Below are positions 24,855 through 34,953 of a stretch of 64,000 bases of DNA, in pieces. Numbering within the stretch: the first letter of the stretch is position 1; every line of letters begins with the position of its first letter. Below the pieces are notes generated by a model. The model was given only the letters and a program-made list of their open reading frames with translations, did no database searches and was not told the origin of the DNA. Source of the DNA: Bordetella parapertussis (GTDB taxonomy: Bacteria > Pseudomonadota > Gammaproteobacteria > Burkholderiales > Burkholderiaceae_C); the NCBI GenBank assembly GCA_945901125.1, contig CAMDKD010000002.1, positions 1 to 64,000 on the forward strand, written 5' to 3'. A program made the position numbers and the translations under genes.

Positions 24855-27800
24855 ATGAGCCAAGGTTTTATTCGCATACGCGGTGCCCGTCAGCACAATC
24901 TTAAAAACATAGACATAGACATCCGTACCAACGAGTTGACGGTGTTCACCGGCCCCAGCGGTTCGGGCAAATCCAGCCTGGTGTTTGACACTTTGTACGC
25001 CGAGGGTCAGCGCCGTTATGTCGAAACCTTCAGCGCTTATGCGCGTCAGTTTCTGGATCGCATGGACCGCCCGGCGGTGGACAAGGTCGAGGGCGTGCCG
25101 CCAGCTATTGCGATTGACCAGACCAACCCGGTACGCAGTTCGCGTTCGACGGTAGGTACCATGACCGAGTTGAACGACCATTTGAAGTTGTTGTTCGCCC
25201 GCGCCGGTCAGTTGTTCGACAAGCAAACCGCCCAAGCGGTAGCGCACGACAGCGCCGACAGCATTTTCAAAAAGCTCATGGCCTTGAGCGACACAGATCC
25301 GCGCTGGGTGATCACATTTCCTGTGGAGTTACCGGCCAACACCAGTGCCGATGAATTGCAGGCATGGTTGAGTGCCAGTGGCTTCACCCGCATACATGCG
25401 CAACGCGAAGTGACTTATGTGGCGGATGCCGCGCCGGTCGCCGGTAAAAAAACCACTGCCGCGAAAAAAACTGCGGCTGCCAAGAAAACCGCCAAGGCCA
25501 AGCCGGAGATAGACGGTAAACGTCAGGTGCTGGACGTGGTGGCAGACCGTTTTCGATTGCAAAACGTCGAGCATGTGCGCGCCATGGAAGCGATTGAGCT
25601 GGCTTTGCAGCGCGGCAGCGGTCGCTTGACTGCTTACCGCATGCCTGCGGACGCAGAAGCTGACAGCACCGGTGAAGCCTTTCGCTTTTCCACCGGCTTG
25701 CATTGCCCGGACAGTGATTTGCGCTACAGCGAACCCGTGCCGTCTATGTTTTCATTCAACTCACCGGCGGGTGCCTGCCCGGTGTGCAAAGGCTTTGGCC
25801 GGGTCATCGGTGTCGACTATGGTCTGGTGATTCCTAATGACAAACTGACTTTGCGCATGGGCGCCATCAAACCCATGCAAACACCGGCCTGGCAAGAGTG
25901 TCAGGACGATTTGATGCGGCACGCCGAAAGCGCAGGTATTCCGCGCGACACCGCCTGGTACAAGTTGACCGCTGAACAACAACATTGGGTCGTCCATGGT
26001 TCGCCGAACTGGAACGGCAAATGGAACCAGCAGTGGTATGGCGTCAAGCGATTCTTCGAGTACCTGGAAACCAAGTCCTACAAAATGCACATCCGTGTGC
26101 TGCTCTCCAAATACCGCTCTTACACCTTGTGCGGTGAATGCAACGGCGCGCGTTTGCAAACAGAAAGCCTGTTGTGGCGCATAGGCAGCTTGGCCGGTGC
26201 GGAATTGGCCATGCCGGCGGCGAAACGTTTTTTGCCCAGCGGTGTGTCCTGGTCACGCTCTCAGTTGGAGACATTGCCGGGTTTGTGTTTGCACGACATG
26301 ATGCTGCTGCCCATCGATCGTTTGCGGCAGTTTTTTGACCACATGGCGTCGGATGCATCCTTGACTGCGCACGCACAGGCTGAGCAACAGGCGCTGCATT
26401 TGCTGCTGGATGAAATCCGCACCCGTTTGAAATATTTGTGCGATGTCGGTATCGGTTATTTGAGTTTAGACAGACAAAGCCGCACGCTCAGTGGCGGCGA
26501 GGTGCAGCGCATCAACCTGACCACGGCCCTGGGCACATCGCTGGTCAACACCTTGTTTGTATTGGACGAGCCCAGCATAGGTTTGCACCCGCGCGACATG
26601 CACCGCATCACCCAGGCCATGTTGCGCTTGCGGGATGCCGGTAACACGCTGGTGGTGGTCGAGCACGACCCGGCGGTGATGCTGGCGGCTGACCGGATTG
26701 TGGACATGGGCCCGGGCCCGGGTGAGCGCGGCGGGCAGGTGGTGTTTGACGGCACACCGGCGCAGTTGAAAACCGCAGACACGTTGACCGGTGCCTACCT
26801 GGGTGCGCGCAAGCAAGTCGGCGTGGGTTTGAAGCGCATGGTCAGCGACGCCACGCCACGCCTGATTCTGGAAGGTGCGCGTGAACATAATTTGCAGAAC
26901 CTGAATATCGAATTTCCATTGCAGCGTTGGGTCACGGTCACCGGCGTCAGCGGGTCCGGCAAATCCACTTTGATTCAAGACATACTCGCCCCGGCGTTGT
27001 TGCGTCATTTCGGTAAAAGCACCGAAGGCGCGGGAGCTCACGACCGTTTGCTCGGCGCGGATCATTTAAGCGATGTGGTGTTTGTCGATCAGTCGCCGAT
27101 TGGCAAAACCGCGCGCTCCAACCCGGCCAGCTATGTCGGCGCCTGGGACGCGGTGCGCGAGATATTCGCCAACACAGCCATGTCGCGTCAGCGCAGTTAC
27201 ACCGCGTCCAAATTCAGTTTCAACGGCGGCGACGGGCGCTGCCCGACTTGCGGCGGCTCAGGTTTCGAGCATGTGGAAATGCAGTTTTTGAGCGATGTGT
27301 ATTTGCGCTGCCCGGATTGCGACGGCCAGCGTTACCGGCCGGAAATTCTTGAGGTCAAGATAGAACGCAAACACCCTGGCTCCGGACAGATGCTGTATTT
27401 GAATGTGGCCGATGTGTTGAACCTAACCGTCAGCGAAGCGGCGCAATTGTTTGCCAATGACCGCGACGTGATACGCGCTTTACAACCCATCGTCGATGTC
27501 GGCCTGGAGTATGTGCGACTGGGGCAACCGGTGCCTACGCTCAGCGGCGGCGAAGCGCAGCGCTTGAAGCTGGCCGGTTTTCTGGCTGAAGCGGCTAAGG
27601 TCGCGTCATCCAGCCGTCAACCGGCAGCCCGCAAAGGCGTGCTGTTTTTGTTTGATGAGCCGACCACGGGTTTGCATTTCGATGACATTGCCAAGCTGAT
27701 GCGCGCTTTGCGGCGTTTGCTGGATGCCGGTCATTCGCTGATCGTCATCGAACACAACTTAGATGTGATTCGTGCCAGCGATTGGTTGATTGACCTCGGC

Positions 27801-30779
27801 CCCGAAGGCGGCGAGGGCGGTGGTTTGCTGGTGGCAGAGGGCACGCCGGAGCAATTGCGGGATCATCCTAGCTCTCATACCGGGCAGGCCTTGCGTGCTT
27901 ATGTGGAGGCCATGGGTTCGTTGTTGGTTGGCTCTGCGGATGAGCTTGCTGATATGGCTTCGGGTCTGTTGAGTGATGCGCTTGATAACAATCCGGACTC
28001 CTCATATGGCAAGCCAACATCGTTGCCCGGCCTGTCACCAAGCGCAGCTGCTATGGCCGCCGAACCCTCGGCCAAGTACCTGGGCCAAGTGTTGAACAAC
28101 AACATACGCATCATCAACGCCAAAGAACACAATTTGAAAAACCTGAGCGTGGACATTCCGCGCGGGCAATTCAACGTGGTCACCGGCGTCAGCGGTTCAG
28201 GCAAATCGACATTGGCGTTTGACATACTGTTCAACGAAGGCCAGCGGCGTTATTTGGAAAGCTTGAACGCCTATGCGCGCAGCATTGTGCAGCCCGCAGG
28301 CCGTCCCGAAGTGGATGCGGTTTACGGCATTCCGCCGACGGTCGCGATTGAGCAACGTCTCTCGCGCGGTGGCCGCAAAAGCACAGTGGGAACCACCACT
28401 GAGGTCTGGCATTTCTTGCGTTTGCTGTATGTGAAGCTGGGTACGCAACATTGCATACATGACGATGCAGCCTTGCAACCGCAAACCCCGGACCGCTTAG
28501 CGGCCTTGTTGATGAAGCAGTTTCGCGGTCAACACATAGGCTTGCTCAGTCCGTTGGTGATGAACCGCAAAGGTGTGTATACCGAGTTGGCTGATTGGGC
28601 GCGCCCGCGCGGCTTCACGCATTTGCGGGTGGATGGTCAGTTTTTACCGACCACCGGTTTTCCGCGTCTCGATCGCTTCAAAGAACACACGATAGAACTT
28701 CCAGTTGCCAGTTTGACAGTAGAGCCCGCCCGCGAAGCCGAACTCAGACAGACCTTGATGACCGCGCTAGAACACGGCAAGGGTGTGTTGCATGTGCTGA
28801 GCGACCTCGAAGGTTTGCACCAAGCCATGGAACAGGGCGAAGACACCACGCACATCGGTCGCCTGCAAGCGTTTTCCACACGACGCGCCTGCCCGGTGTG
28901 CGACACCTCGTATGCCGAGCTTGACCCGCGCTTGTTTTCCTACAACAGCAAACACGGTTGGTGCACTTCATGTGTAGGAACCGGCACCGCATTGACACGC
29001 GAGCAGCGCGCAGCTCTCGACGACTCTGTGCAAGACCCGCAGGAACGCGGCCGCGAAAAAAGTTTTGCCGAACCTGAACTCGAAGACGTGGCAGACCAAA
29101 CCTGTTCTTCATGCCACGGCACCCGATTGAACCCAAGCGCGCGTGCCGTCAAGTTCGCCGCTGTGTCTATCACCGAATTGGCGCGCATGAGCGTGGTGCG
29201 CATACGTGTCTGGGCCGATGGCTTGCAGTTGACAGGCCGTGAGGCGGAGATCGCACGCGACCTGTTGCCCGAAATCCAAAGCCGGCTCGAGTTCCTGGAA
29301 AGCGTTGGTTTAGGGTATTTGACTTTGGACCGGGGCGCACCCACGCTCAGCGGCGGCGAAGCGCAACGCATCCGCTTGGCCGCGCAACTCGGCAGCCATT
29401 TGCAAGGAGTTTGCTATGTGCTGGATGAGCCCACCATAGGCTTGCATGCGCGCGACAACCGCATACTGCTTGATGCGTTGAAAATACTCAGCGACAAAGG
29501 CAATACGCTGGTGGTGGTGGAGCACGACGAAGACACCATACGCCGCGCTGACCACATCATCGACATAGGACCGAGTGCCGGTAAGCGCGGCGGGCATTTG
29601 GTGGCCCAAGGCTCGGTGGCGGATTTAATGGCTGCACCCGATTCGCAAACCGGGCGTTACCTCAAGCACGCCATGCAGCATCCCATGCAATTGCGCCGGC
29701 TGGTGACGCCGAAAAAAGACATGCTCAGAGTCTCAGGTGCATTCCTTCATAACCTGAACAAGATCATGATTGACGTTCCTTTGCAGCGCTTGGTGGCGGT
29801 CACAGGCGTCAGCGGTTCGGGCAAATCGACGATTGCACGCGATGTGTTGTTGACCAATGTGCACGCGGTGGTGGCGCAACGTTCCACACAAGCTGGACGC
29901 AAAGCGAATGAGGCAGGCAAACACCCGGCGTGGGTCGGATGCACTTCGATCAGCGGTTATGAAAGCATAGACCGCGTGTTGGAGGTTGATCAAACCCCGA
30001 TTGGCAAAACGCCGCGCAGTTGCCCGGCTACTTACATCGGGTTCTGGGACACGATTCGCAAGTTGTTTGCAGATACCTTGGAAGCCAGAGCGCGCGGCTA
30101 TGGTCCCGGGCGCTTTAGCTTCAACACCGGCGAAGGTCGCTGCCCGGGATGCGAAGGCCAGGGCATGCGCACCATTGAAATGAGTTTTCTGCCGGATGTG
30201 AAAGTGTTGTGCGAGGTTTGCAAGGGTGCGCGCTTCAACCCTGAAACGCTGGCGGTGCGCTGGCGCGGCAAAAGCATAGGCGATGTGTTGCAAATGGAAG
30301 TCGATGAGGCCGTCGATTTTTTTGCTGCCATGACGCAAATCAGCCATCCGCTGCAATTGCTCAAAGACGTAGGCTTGGGTTATCTGACGCTGGGGCAGCC
30401 GTCGCCGACCTTGAGCGGCGGTGAAGCGCAGCGCATCAAACTGGTGACCGAGTTGTCCAAGGTGCGCGACGACATCACCCGGCGCGGCCAGCAGGCTCCG
30501 CATACCTTGTATGTCCTGGACGAACCCACGGTGGGTTTGCACATGGCCGATGTAGATAAGCTGATTCGCGTATTACACCGCCTGGTTGACGGCGGCCACA
30601 GCGTGGTGGTGATTGAGCACGATTTGGACGTGATCGCCGAAGCTGACTGGGTGATTGACCTGGGGCCTGAGGGCGGTGACGGCGGCGGGCGCGTGGTGGC
30701 CGCTGACACGCCTGAGGCACTGGTGAAACTGGGCACGCACACCGGGCATGCTTTGCAAGCGGTTTTGGCGCGTCAATGA
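24855..30779 (+). CDS. uvrA: Double-length UvrA-family ATPase (tandem UvrA)
   Basis: A 1974-residue UvrA-family protein, twice the normal ~940 residues, with four ABC ATPase domains. Walker A motifs (G-x-SGSGKS) lie near residues 33, 697, 1111 and 1651, and SGGE-x-QR signatures near 545, 896, 1498 and 1852. Each half keeps UvrA zinc-finger cysteines (for example CPTCGGSG...CPDCDG and CPGCEGQG...CEVCKG). A Lys/Ala-rich insert occupies about 196-220, and a loose linker at about 1010-1075 joins the halves. The two halves read QTNPVRSSRSTVGT and EQRLSRGGRKSTVGT where canonical UvrA has EQKS. So it is probably a paralogue of the excision-repair UvrA. The start ATG is seven bases after livF. Confidence 0.93.
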   Translation: MSQGFIRIRGARQHNLKNIDIDIRTNELTVFTGPSGSGKSSLVFDTLYAEGQRRYVETFSAYARQFLDRMDRPAVDKVEGVPPAIAIDQTNPVRSSRSTVGTMTELNDHLKLLFARAGQLFDKQTAQAVAHDSADSIFKKLMALSDTDPRWVITFPVELPANTSADELQAWLSASGFTRIHAQREVTYVADAAPVAGKKTTAAKKTAAAKKTAKAKPEIDGKRQVLDVVADRFRLQNVEHVRAMEAIELALQRGSGRLTAYRMPADAEADSTGEAFRFSTGLHCPDSDLRYSEPVPSMFSFNSPAGACPVCKGFGRVIGVDYGLVIPNDKLTLRMGAIKPMQTPAWQECQDDLMRHAESAGIPRDTAWYKLTAEQQHWVVHGSPNWNGKWNQQWYGVKRFFEYLETKSYKMHIRVLLSKYRSYTLCGECNGARLQTESLLWRIGSLAGAELAMPAAKRFLPSGVSWSRSQLETLPGLCLHDMMLLPIDRLRQFFDHMASDASLTAHAQAEQQALHLLLDEIRTRLKYLCDVGIGYLSLDRQSRTLSGGEVQRINLTTALGTSLVNTLFVLDEPSIGLHPRDMHRITQAMLRLRDAGNTLVVVEHDPAVMLAADRIVDMGPGPGERGGQVVFDGTPAQLKTADTLTGAYLGARKQVGVGLKRMVSDATPRLILEGAREHNLQNLNIEFPLQRWVTVTGVSGSGKSTLIQDILAPALLRHFGKSTEGAGAHDRLLGADHLSDVVFVDQSPIGKTARSNPASYVGAWDAVREIFANTAMSRQRSYTASKFSFNGGDGRCPTCGGSGFEHVEMQFLSDVYLRCPDCDGQRYRPEILEVKIERKHPGSGQMLYLNVADVLNLTVSEAAQLFANDRDVIRALQPIVDVGLEYVRLGQPVPTLSGGEAQRLKLAGFLAEAAKVASSSRQPAARKGVLFLFDEPTTGLHFDDIAKLMRALRRLLDAGHSLIVIEHNLDVIRASDWLIDLGPEGGEGGGLLVAEGTPEQLRDHPSSHTGQALRAYVEAMGSLLVGSADELADMASGLLSDALDNNPDSSYGKPTSLPGLSPSAAAMAAEPSAKYLGQVLNNNIRIINAKEHNLKNLSVDIPRGQFNVVTGVSGSGKSTLAFDILFNEGQRRYLESLNAYARSIVQPAGRPEVDAVYGIPPTVAIEQRLSRGGRKSTVGTTTEVWHFLRLLYVKLGTQHCIHDDAALQPQTPDRLAALLMKQFRGQHIGLLSPLVMNRKGVYTELADWARPRGFTHLRVDGQFLPTTGFPRLDRFKEHTIELPVASLTVEPAREAELRQTLMTALEHGKGVLHVLSDLEGLHQAMEQGEDTTHIGRLQAFSTRRACPVCDTSYAELDPRLFSYNSKHGWCTSCVGTGTALTREQRAALDDSVQDPQERGREKSFAEPELEDVADQTCSSCHGTRLNPSARAVKFAAVSITELARMSVVRIRVWADGLQLTGREAEIARDLLPEIQSRLEFLESVGLGYLTLDRGAPTLSGGEAQRIRLAAQLGSHLQGVCYVLDEPTIGLHARDNRILLDALKILSDKGNTLVVVEHDEDTIRRADHIIDIGPSAGKRGGHLVAQGSVADLMAAPDSQTGRYLKHAMQHPMQLRRLVTPKKDMLRVSGAFLHNLNKIMIDVPLQRLVAVTGVSGSGKSTIARDVLLTNVHAVVAQRSTQAGRKANEAGKHPAWVGCTSISGYESIDRVLEVDQTPIGKTPRSCPATYIGFWDTIRKLFADTLEARARGYGPGRFSFNTGEGRCPGCEGQGMRTIEMSFLPDVKVLCEVCKGARFNPETLAVRWRGKSIGDVLQMEVDEAVDFFAAMTQISHPLQLLKDVGLGYLTLGQPSPTLSGGEAQRIKLVTELSKVRDDITRRGQQAPHTLYVLDEPTVGLHMADVDKLIRVLHRLVDGGHSVVVIEHDLDVIAEADWVIDLGPEGGDGGGRVVAADTPEALVKLGTHTGHALQAVLARQ

Positions 30780-30829
30780 GGCAATTGCTTTGCGCCGCAG
30801 CGGGCTGACTACAATCCCCGCTGCTGACT

Positions 30830-32068
30830 ATGAATATAAATACGCAACGCCAAATCGACGCCTGGGTCGGCCCTCTCTTATGTGGCATGGTGTCGCTGTG
30901 GGACAAGTGCTTTGGCCGCAAGCTGAACCGGTCTGAGCCAATCCAAAAAGTACTGGTCATCATGTTGTCCGAAATGGGCAGCATGGTGTTGGCCGGCCCC
31001 ATGTTTGCCCAGATCCGCAAAAACCATCCGGGCGCTGAAATCCATATTTTGCAACTCAAGCGCAACCAATCGGTGGCTCGCTTGCTGGGACTGGTGCCTG
31101 AAACGCATTTGCACGGTATTGACGACAGCGGTTTGTTCCGTCTGTTAGAGGGTTTGGGACGCGTGCTGTGGCGATTGCGCGGTTTGAAACTGGACGCGGT
31201 GATTGATTGCGAACTGTTTTCACGCATCAGTGCGTTGCTGGCCTATGGCTGCGGCGCTCGCTTGCGCAGCGGTTTCACGCCGCACACACAGGAAGGTTTG
31301 TACCGTGGTTCGTTTTTCAACGCAGCGATTCCCTACAACCCGTACCGCCATATCACTTTGCAATTCATGGCGCTGGTGCATGCATTGCAAAGCCACAGCG
31401 AGCCACGTACCAAGGCCATGCCCTTGACCATCAAACCGCAGGAATCGGGTTTGCAAGTGCATTTCAGCGGCGGCGACATGGCTTCCTTCACCCGCGACTT
31501 GCGCCGTGACCATCCCGTGTTCATGCAGGCTGACAAGAGAATTTTGTTTTATGCCGGCGGCGGGCTCTTGCCCATACGCGCCTGGCCGGCGACACATTAC
31601 GCGGCGCTGGCCAAAGCCTTGTGCGAACGCGGATACGCCGTTGGCATCATCGGTTTGCCTGAAGACCAGGTGCTCGCGCTTGCCATTCAAGCGGAATGCA
31701 GCCATGTCAACTGCCTGAACTTTGTCGGCTACACCAAAAATCTGGAAGCCTTGACACGCTTGTTCTTTCACAGTGATTTGCTTATCACCAACGACGGCGG
31801 ACCCGGCCATTTCGCCAGCCTGACACCGGTTCGCACCTTGATGTTTTTCGGGCCTGAAACCAGCGCTTTGTACGGCCCCTTAACCCCGCGGGCGATGGCG
31901 CTGGAAAGCCAGGTTGCCTGCTCACCTTGCGTGACAGCTTATAACCACCGGGCCACGCCATGCAACGGCGACAACCAATGCTTAAAGCAAATTCTGCCTG
32001 CACAGGTGCTTGAACTGGCTTTGACACAGCTTGAGTTGTGTGAGCCCCGGGATGCCGCCTATGTCTGA
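30830..32068 (+). CDS. Glycosyltransferase family 9 protein
   Basis: A 412-residue protein of the heptosyltransferase (GT9, WaaF/WaaC-like) family, which adds sugars to the lipopolysaccharide core using ADP-heptose or related donors. GT9 features: VLVIMLSEMGSMVLAGPMF at the N-terminus, a C-terminal Rossmann domain with LFFHSDLLITNDGGPGHFASL and FFGPETSALYGPL (donor-binding region), and a late CSPCV-type segment. A weak promoter (TACAAT at 30810-30815) precedes the ATG. GtrA overlaps its last eight bases. The exact acceptor is unknown. Confidence 0.88.
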   Translation: MNINTQRQIDAWVGPLLCGMVSLWDKCFGRKLNRSEPIQKVLVIMLSEMGSMVLAGPMFAQIRKNHPGAEIHILQLKRNQSVARLLGLVPETHLHGIDDSGLFRLLEGLGRVLWRLRGLKLDAVIDCELFSRISALLAYGCGARLRSGFTPHTQEGLYRGSFFNAAIPYNPYRHITLQFMALVHALQSHSEPRTKAMPLTIKPQESGLQVHFSGGDMASFTRDLRRDHPVFMQADKRILFYAGGGLLPIRAWPATHYAALAKALCERGYAVGIIGLPEDQVLALAIQAECSHVNCLNFVGYTKNLEALTRLFFHSDLLITNDGGPGHFASLTPVRTLMFFGPETSALYGPLTPRAMALESQVACSPCVTAYNHRATPCNGDNQCLKQILPAQVLELALTQLELCEPRDAAYV

Positions 32069-32579
32069 CACGCGCTTGCCAGTTGATCTGCCCGCGTGGC
32101 TGAGTCATGCCGAACCGCTGTTGCAACGCATTTTTAAATGGCGCTACCTGCGATTCGCCACGGTCGGCGCATCCGGCACCGTGGTCAATATCGCTGTTTT
32201 GTTTGCCATGCAGGAATGGGTGTTGCCGCTGTTGATTGCTGACAAGTCTTGGCGTTTGTCGCTGGCGCTGGTCTTTGCCATTGCCGTGGCCACGGTCAAT
32301 AACTTTGCCTGGAACAGCTTGTGGACCTGGGCTGACCGTTTGCTTGACCAACCCGAAGCGCGACTGGCCATGGACCGGTCCACTGGCAAACGTTTTGTGA
32401 AATACGCGCTGTCTTGCTGGCTGGGCATGCTGATTCAATACGGTCTGACCTTGTTTTTGTCGGCTTACATCTATTACCTGCTTGCCAATGTCTTGTCCAT
32501 TCTGGTTGCCAGCGTTAGCAATTACCTGACCAACGACTGGTGGACTTTCCGTCAAAAGCCGGTCACGTCCCGGGAATGA
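32061..32579 (+). CDS. GtrA-family membrane protein
   Basis: A 172-residue protein with four membrane segments (about 28-50, 62-85, 112-135, 140-162), matching the GtrA/DPMS-like family. Such proteins are thought to move polyprenyl-phosphate-linked sugars across the inner membrane. Family landmarks: RYLRFATVGASGTVVNIAVLF at the first helix, and NNFAWNSLWTW and SNYLTNDWWTF repeats at the ends of helices. It overlaps the previous gene by eight bases and the next by four. With its neighbours it makes a plausible lipid-linked sugar pathway. An alternative start, ATG 32052, adds three residues. Confidence 0.85.
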   Translation: MSDTRLPVDLPAWLSHAEPLLQRIFKWRYLRFATVGASGTVVNIAVLFAMQEWVLPLLIADKSWRLSLALVFAIAVATVNNFAWNSLWTWADRLLDQPEARLAMDRSTGKRFVKYALSCWLGMLIQYGLTLFLSAYIYYLLANVLSILVASVSNYLTNDWWTFRQKPVTSRE

Positions 32580-34306
32580 AAACCCCGTCATCCGAGCATC
32601 TGCTGCCTTCCACCAGAATGCTGTGGTTGACGGTATTGCTGGTCGCAGTGCTTTATGCCTGGGGCATGGATAACTTGTACATGCCAAGTAACGGCGATGA
32701 AATGGTCTACAACCATATCGCCAGACTGACGGCAGCCAGCGGTCAATGGCTGCCGCTGGTATCTGATTTGAATGACATGCGAAACACCAAGCCGCCGCTG
32801 TTGTTCTGGCAAAGCATGGTGATCACGGGTTGGGGCCAGCACTGGCAGTTGTGGTTGTTGCGTTTGCCCAGCCTGATTTACCTGGCACTGGTGAGCCTCG
32901 GCATGAGTTTGTTGCTTCATCACTGGCTGGGCGAGTGGCGAACCGCGGCCTTTGCGGTGCTGTGCCTGCTTTTGTCTTGGGGCTGCTTGCGGTACGGAAG
33001 ACCGTATCTGACCACGGCGCCGGAAATGTTCTGGTTCAGCCTGGCACCCGCTTATGTGTTGTGGCGTGCCGCAGATGTCAGTCAACGTCACATCAGAAAT
33101 ACGCCAGCCGAATGGTTGTGTTGGACATTAATCGGCCTGCTCACCGGGCTCGGGCTGGCCTACAAATCGTTTGCCTTGGTCGTGCCGGTGGCAGCTGGTG
33201 TTTGCTTGCTGCGGTTGCTGATAGAACCACACCGCTCCTGGCGGGCCGTGGCTGTGTGCACGGCACAAACCGCTTGGATGAGTATGTTGGCACTGGGCCT
33301 GTTTGCGGTTTGGCTGCTGATAGATCCGCAACCGCAGGAAGTTTGGCGTGAGTTTGTGCAGCGTGAAAACGCCGGAAAGATGAATGATGCGCAAGGTTAT
33401 TGGTCCTACCTGTTCAGTTGGCGCGGTTCAGGTGATTACCTGAGCGCGCCTTTGCAAAACACCGGATTGTTGTTCCCAGTGCTGCTCGCATTACCTGGCC
33501 TGATTTGGCGGCAGCGCAGACTTGCCGAGCGAGCGACAAGTAAGCCGCTGAACGCAGCTTTGCTGGTGTGGATACTGGTGTGGTGCGTGGTATTTCTAGT
33601 GCCCAGCCAACGTTCGAGCCGTTATCTGTTGCCGCTGATGCCGGCGCTGGCCATGCTGATGGGCTTGCATATTCAGTCGGTTTCCAAAGCCACGTCGCTG
33701 GCCGTCGGTGTCTTGTCGCTGCTGATGTTGTCGGTGCTTGCATGGCTGGGCTGGCATGCCCGGCCGCTGGGTTTGCTGCCGGATGTCTGGGCTGTGTTGC
33801 TGGGCTTGTGCCTGCTTGCCGCACTCGTGCTTTGCTTCTTCATTTGTCTGTCTAAACACTCGCATGCCTACACTGGCTTGTTGTGCGCATTGCTGGCTTT
33901 CATGGGCTTGAATACCTTGCTGCAAGGTTTGTCCGGCGAACGTGTGGCTTTTCAGGGGCAGGAAATGCAGCGACCGGTGTCAGAGACTGTCTGGGTGCCC
34001 GAAGGCTTTAATGGTGAATTCGACCGCTTCCAGTTTTTACTGCCTGGCAACAACCGCTTTGTGCCTGATCAAGCCAAGGTGAATGCGTTCAGCGAAGGAA
34101 GCGAGACTTCCCCGGGCACTTGGTTCATTGTTGCGCGTACACCCGGCGCGGCTGAACTGCCTTGCGAGATACAGCAGCGTTGTGAGCGCATCGCCATGCG
34201 CTGGGACATAGAGCAACGCTTGAAACCGGGTCAGGTGAATGCAGGCAATATTGCCAGGCCAGGCGAATGGTTGTGGCGTCAGGAATGGTTGCTGCGGCTG
34301 CGTTGA
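32576..34306 (+). CDS. ArnT/PMT-like glycosyltransferase (GT39 family, DolP-mannosyltransferase type)
   Basis: A 576-residue integral membrane glycosyltransferase of the GT-C fold. Early after the first helix the sequence NGDEMVYNHIARL carries the acidic pair typical of ArnT/PMT enzymes (D-E near residue 40), followed by NDMRNTKPPLLFWQ, a hallmark loop of the family. About 10 hydrophobic segments and a C-terminal periplasmic domain (about 450-576) follow. It starts at ATG 32576, overlapping the GtrA stop. It probably transfers a sugar from polyprenyl phosphate to lipid A or another envelope acceptor. Its 3' end overlaps the convergent gene by 28 bases. Confidence 0.87.
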   Translation: MKTPSSEHLLPSTRMLWLTVLLVAVLYAWGMDNLYMPSNGDEMVYNHIARLTAASGQWLPLVSDLNDMRNTKPPLLFWQSMVITGWGQHWQLWLLRLPSLIYLALVSLGMSLLLHHWLGEWRTAAFAVLCLLLSWGCLRYGRPYLTTAPEMFWFSLAPAYVLWRAADVSQRHIRNTPAEWLCWTLIGLLTGLGLAYKSFALVVPVAAGVCLLRLLIEPHRSWRAVAVCTAQTAWMSMLALGLFAVWLLIDPQPQEVWREFVQRENAGKMNDAQGYWSYLFSWRGSGDYLSAPLQNTGLLFPVLLALPGLIWRQRRLAERATSKPLNAALLVWILVWCVVFLVPSQRSSRYLLPLMPALAMLMGLHIQSVSKATSLAVGVLSLLMLSVLAWLGWHARPLGLLPDVWAVLLGLCLLAALVLCFFICLSKHSHAYTGLLCALLAFMGLNTLLQGLSGERVAFQGQEMQRPVSETVWVPEGFNGEFDRFQFLLPGNNRFVPDQAKVNAFSEGSETSPGTWFIVARTPGAAELPCEIQQRCERIAMRWDIEQRLKPGQVNAGNIARPGEWLWRQEWLLRLR

Positions 34307-34953
34307 TCCCACCAAAGATGCAGCAATTTGGCATGGGCAAATAACCATAGCCAGGGGTCCAGCCAGGCATCCCAGGCATTACCGTCGGGTGCCCGCGTGA
34401 AAACAAACAGGCCGGTGGCCAGCAGCCAGCAACCGGCCGCTTGCACATGCCATTCGGCTGTATCCAGCCAGTAAGCCAAAAAGAGCCAGAGCATGGCTAA
34501 GGCCCAGGCAAACCAGACAATGCCCGGAGAAAAACCGATGGGGTAGATATCCAGCGGCAGCAGGCCGAAGTTATCCAACAACAGCAACCATCCGATAGCA
34601 GCAAGCATCAGCCACACCAAGGCGTTCACTGGTGCCGGCCGGGTGGTGTAGAAAAGCCTGGCCGGTGTGCTGCGCGTGTCGCGCCAAGCGGCCGACAGAC
34701 ACAGACACAGGGTCAGCAGTCCGGGGGTTTGAAAAGCCAGGCCCAGGCCTGACAAAATCCCGTCCCAGCTCAACATCATGACTGTCCAAAACACAGTGCA
34801 TACCAGCCAGCGCCAGCGCCGGTCTTGCACCGGCACAAAAGAAACGCTGGCCCAACTCAACAGCGCCAGCCAGTTCGCCGCGTGAAACAACTGCTGTACA
34901 GCCAATGTCGGCAGAGGCGATGTGTTTGACAGCCATGGCAACCAATCGTTCAT
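34279..34953 (-). CDS. Hypothetical integral membrane protein
   Basis: A 224-residue protein that I do not recognise. It is rich in Trp and Leu, with six or seven hydrophobic segments, so it is an inner-membrane protein. No catalytic motif is evident. The start ATG overlaps the stop of the BNR-repeat gene (ATGA), so the two are translationally coupled and the BNR protein is its most likely partner. The 3' end overlaps the glycosyltransferase gene by 28 bases. Confidence 0.75.
   Translation of the reverse strand: MNDWLPWLSNTSPLPTLAVQQLFHAANWLALLSWASVSFVPVQDRRWRWLVCTVFWTVMMLSWDGILSGLGLAFQTPGLLTLCLCLSAAWRDTRSTPARLFYTTRPAPVNALVWLMLAAIGWLLLLDNFGLLPLDIYPIGFSPGIVWFAWALAMLWLFLAYWLDTAEWHVQAAGCWLLATGLFVFTRAPDGNAWDAWLDPWLWLFAHAKLLHLWWDQRSRSNHS

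Noticed and set aside
25441..25515. Lys/Ala repeats in UvrA as a frameshift or assembly error
   Set aside because: The frame stays open on both sides and the next conserved block resumes in phase, so it is a true insert.
29733..30542. 269-codon minus-strand frame inside the tandem UvrA gene
   Set aside because: Antisense shadow; no recognisable protein family. Similar long antisense frames at 23762-24877 and 11352-12131 were dropped for the same reason.
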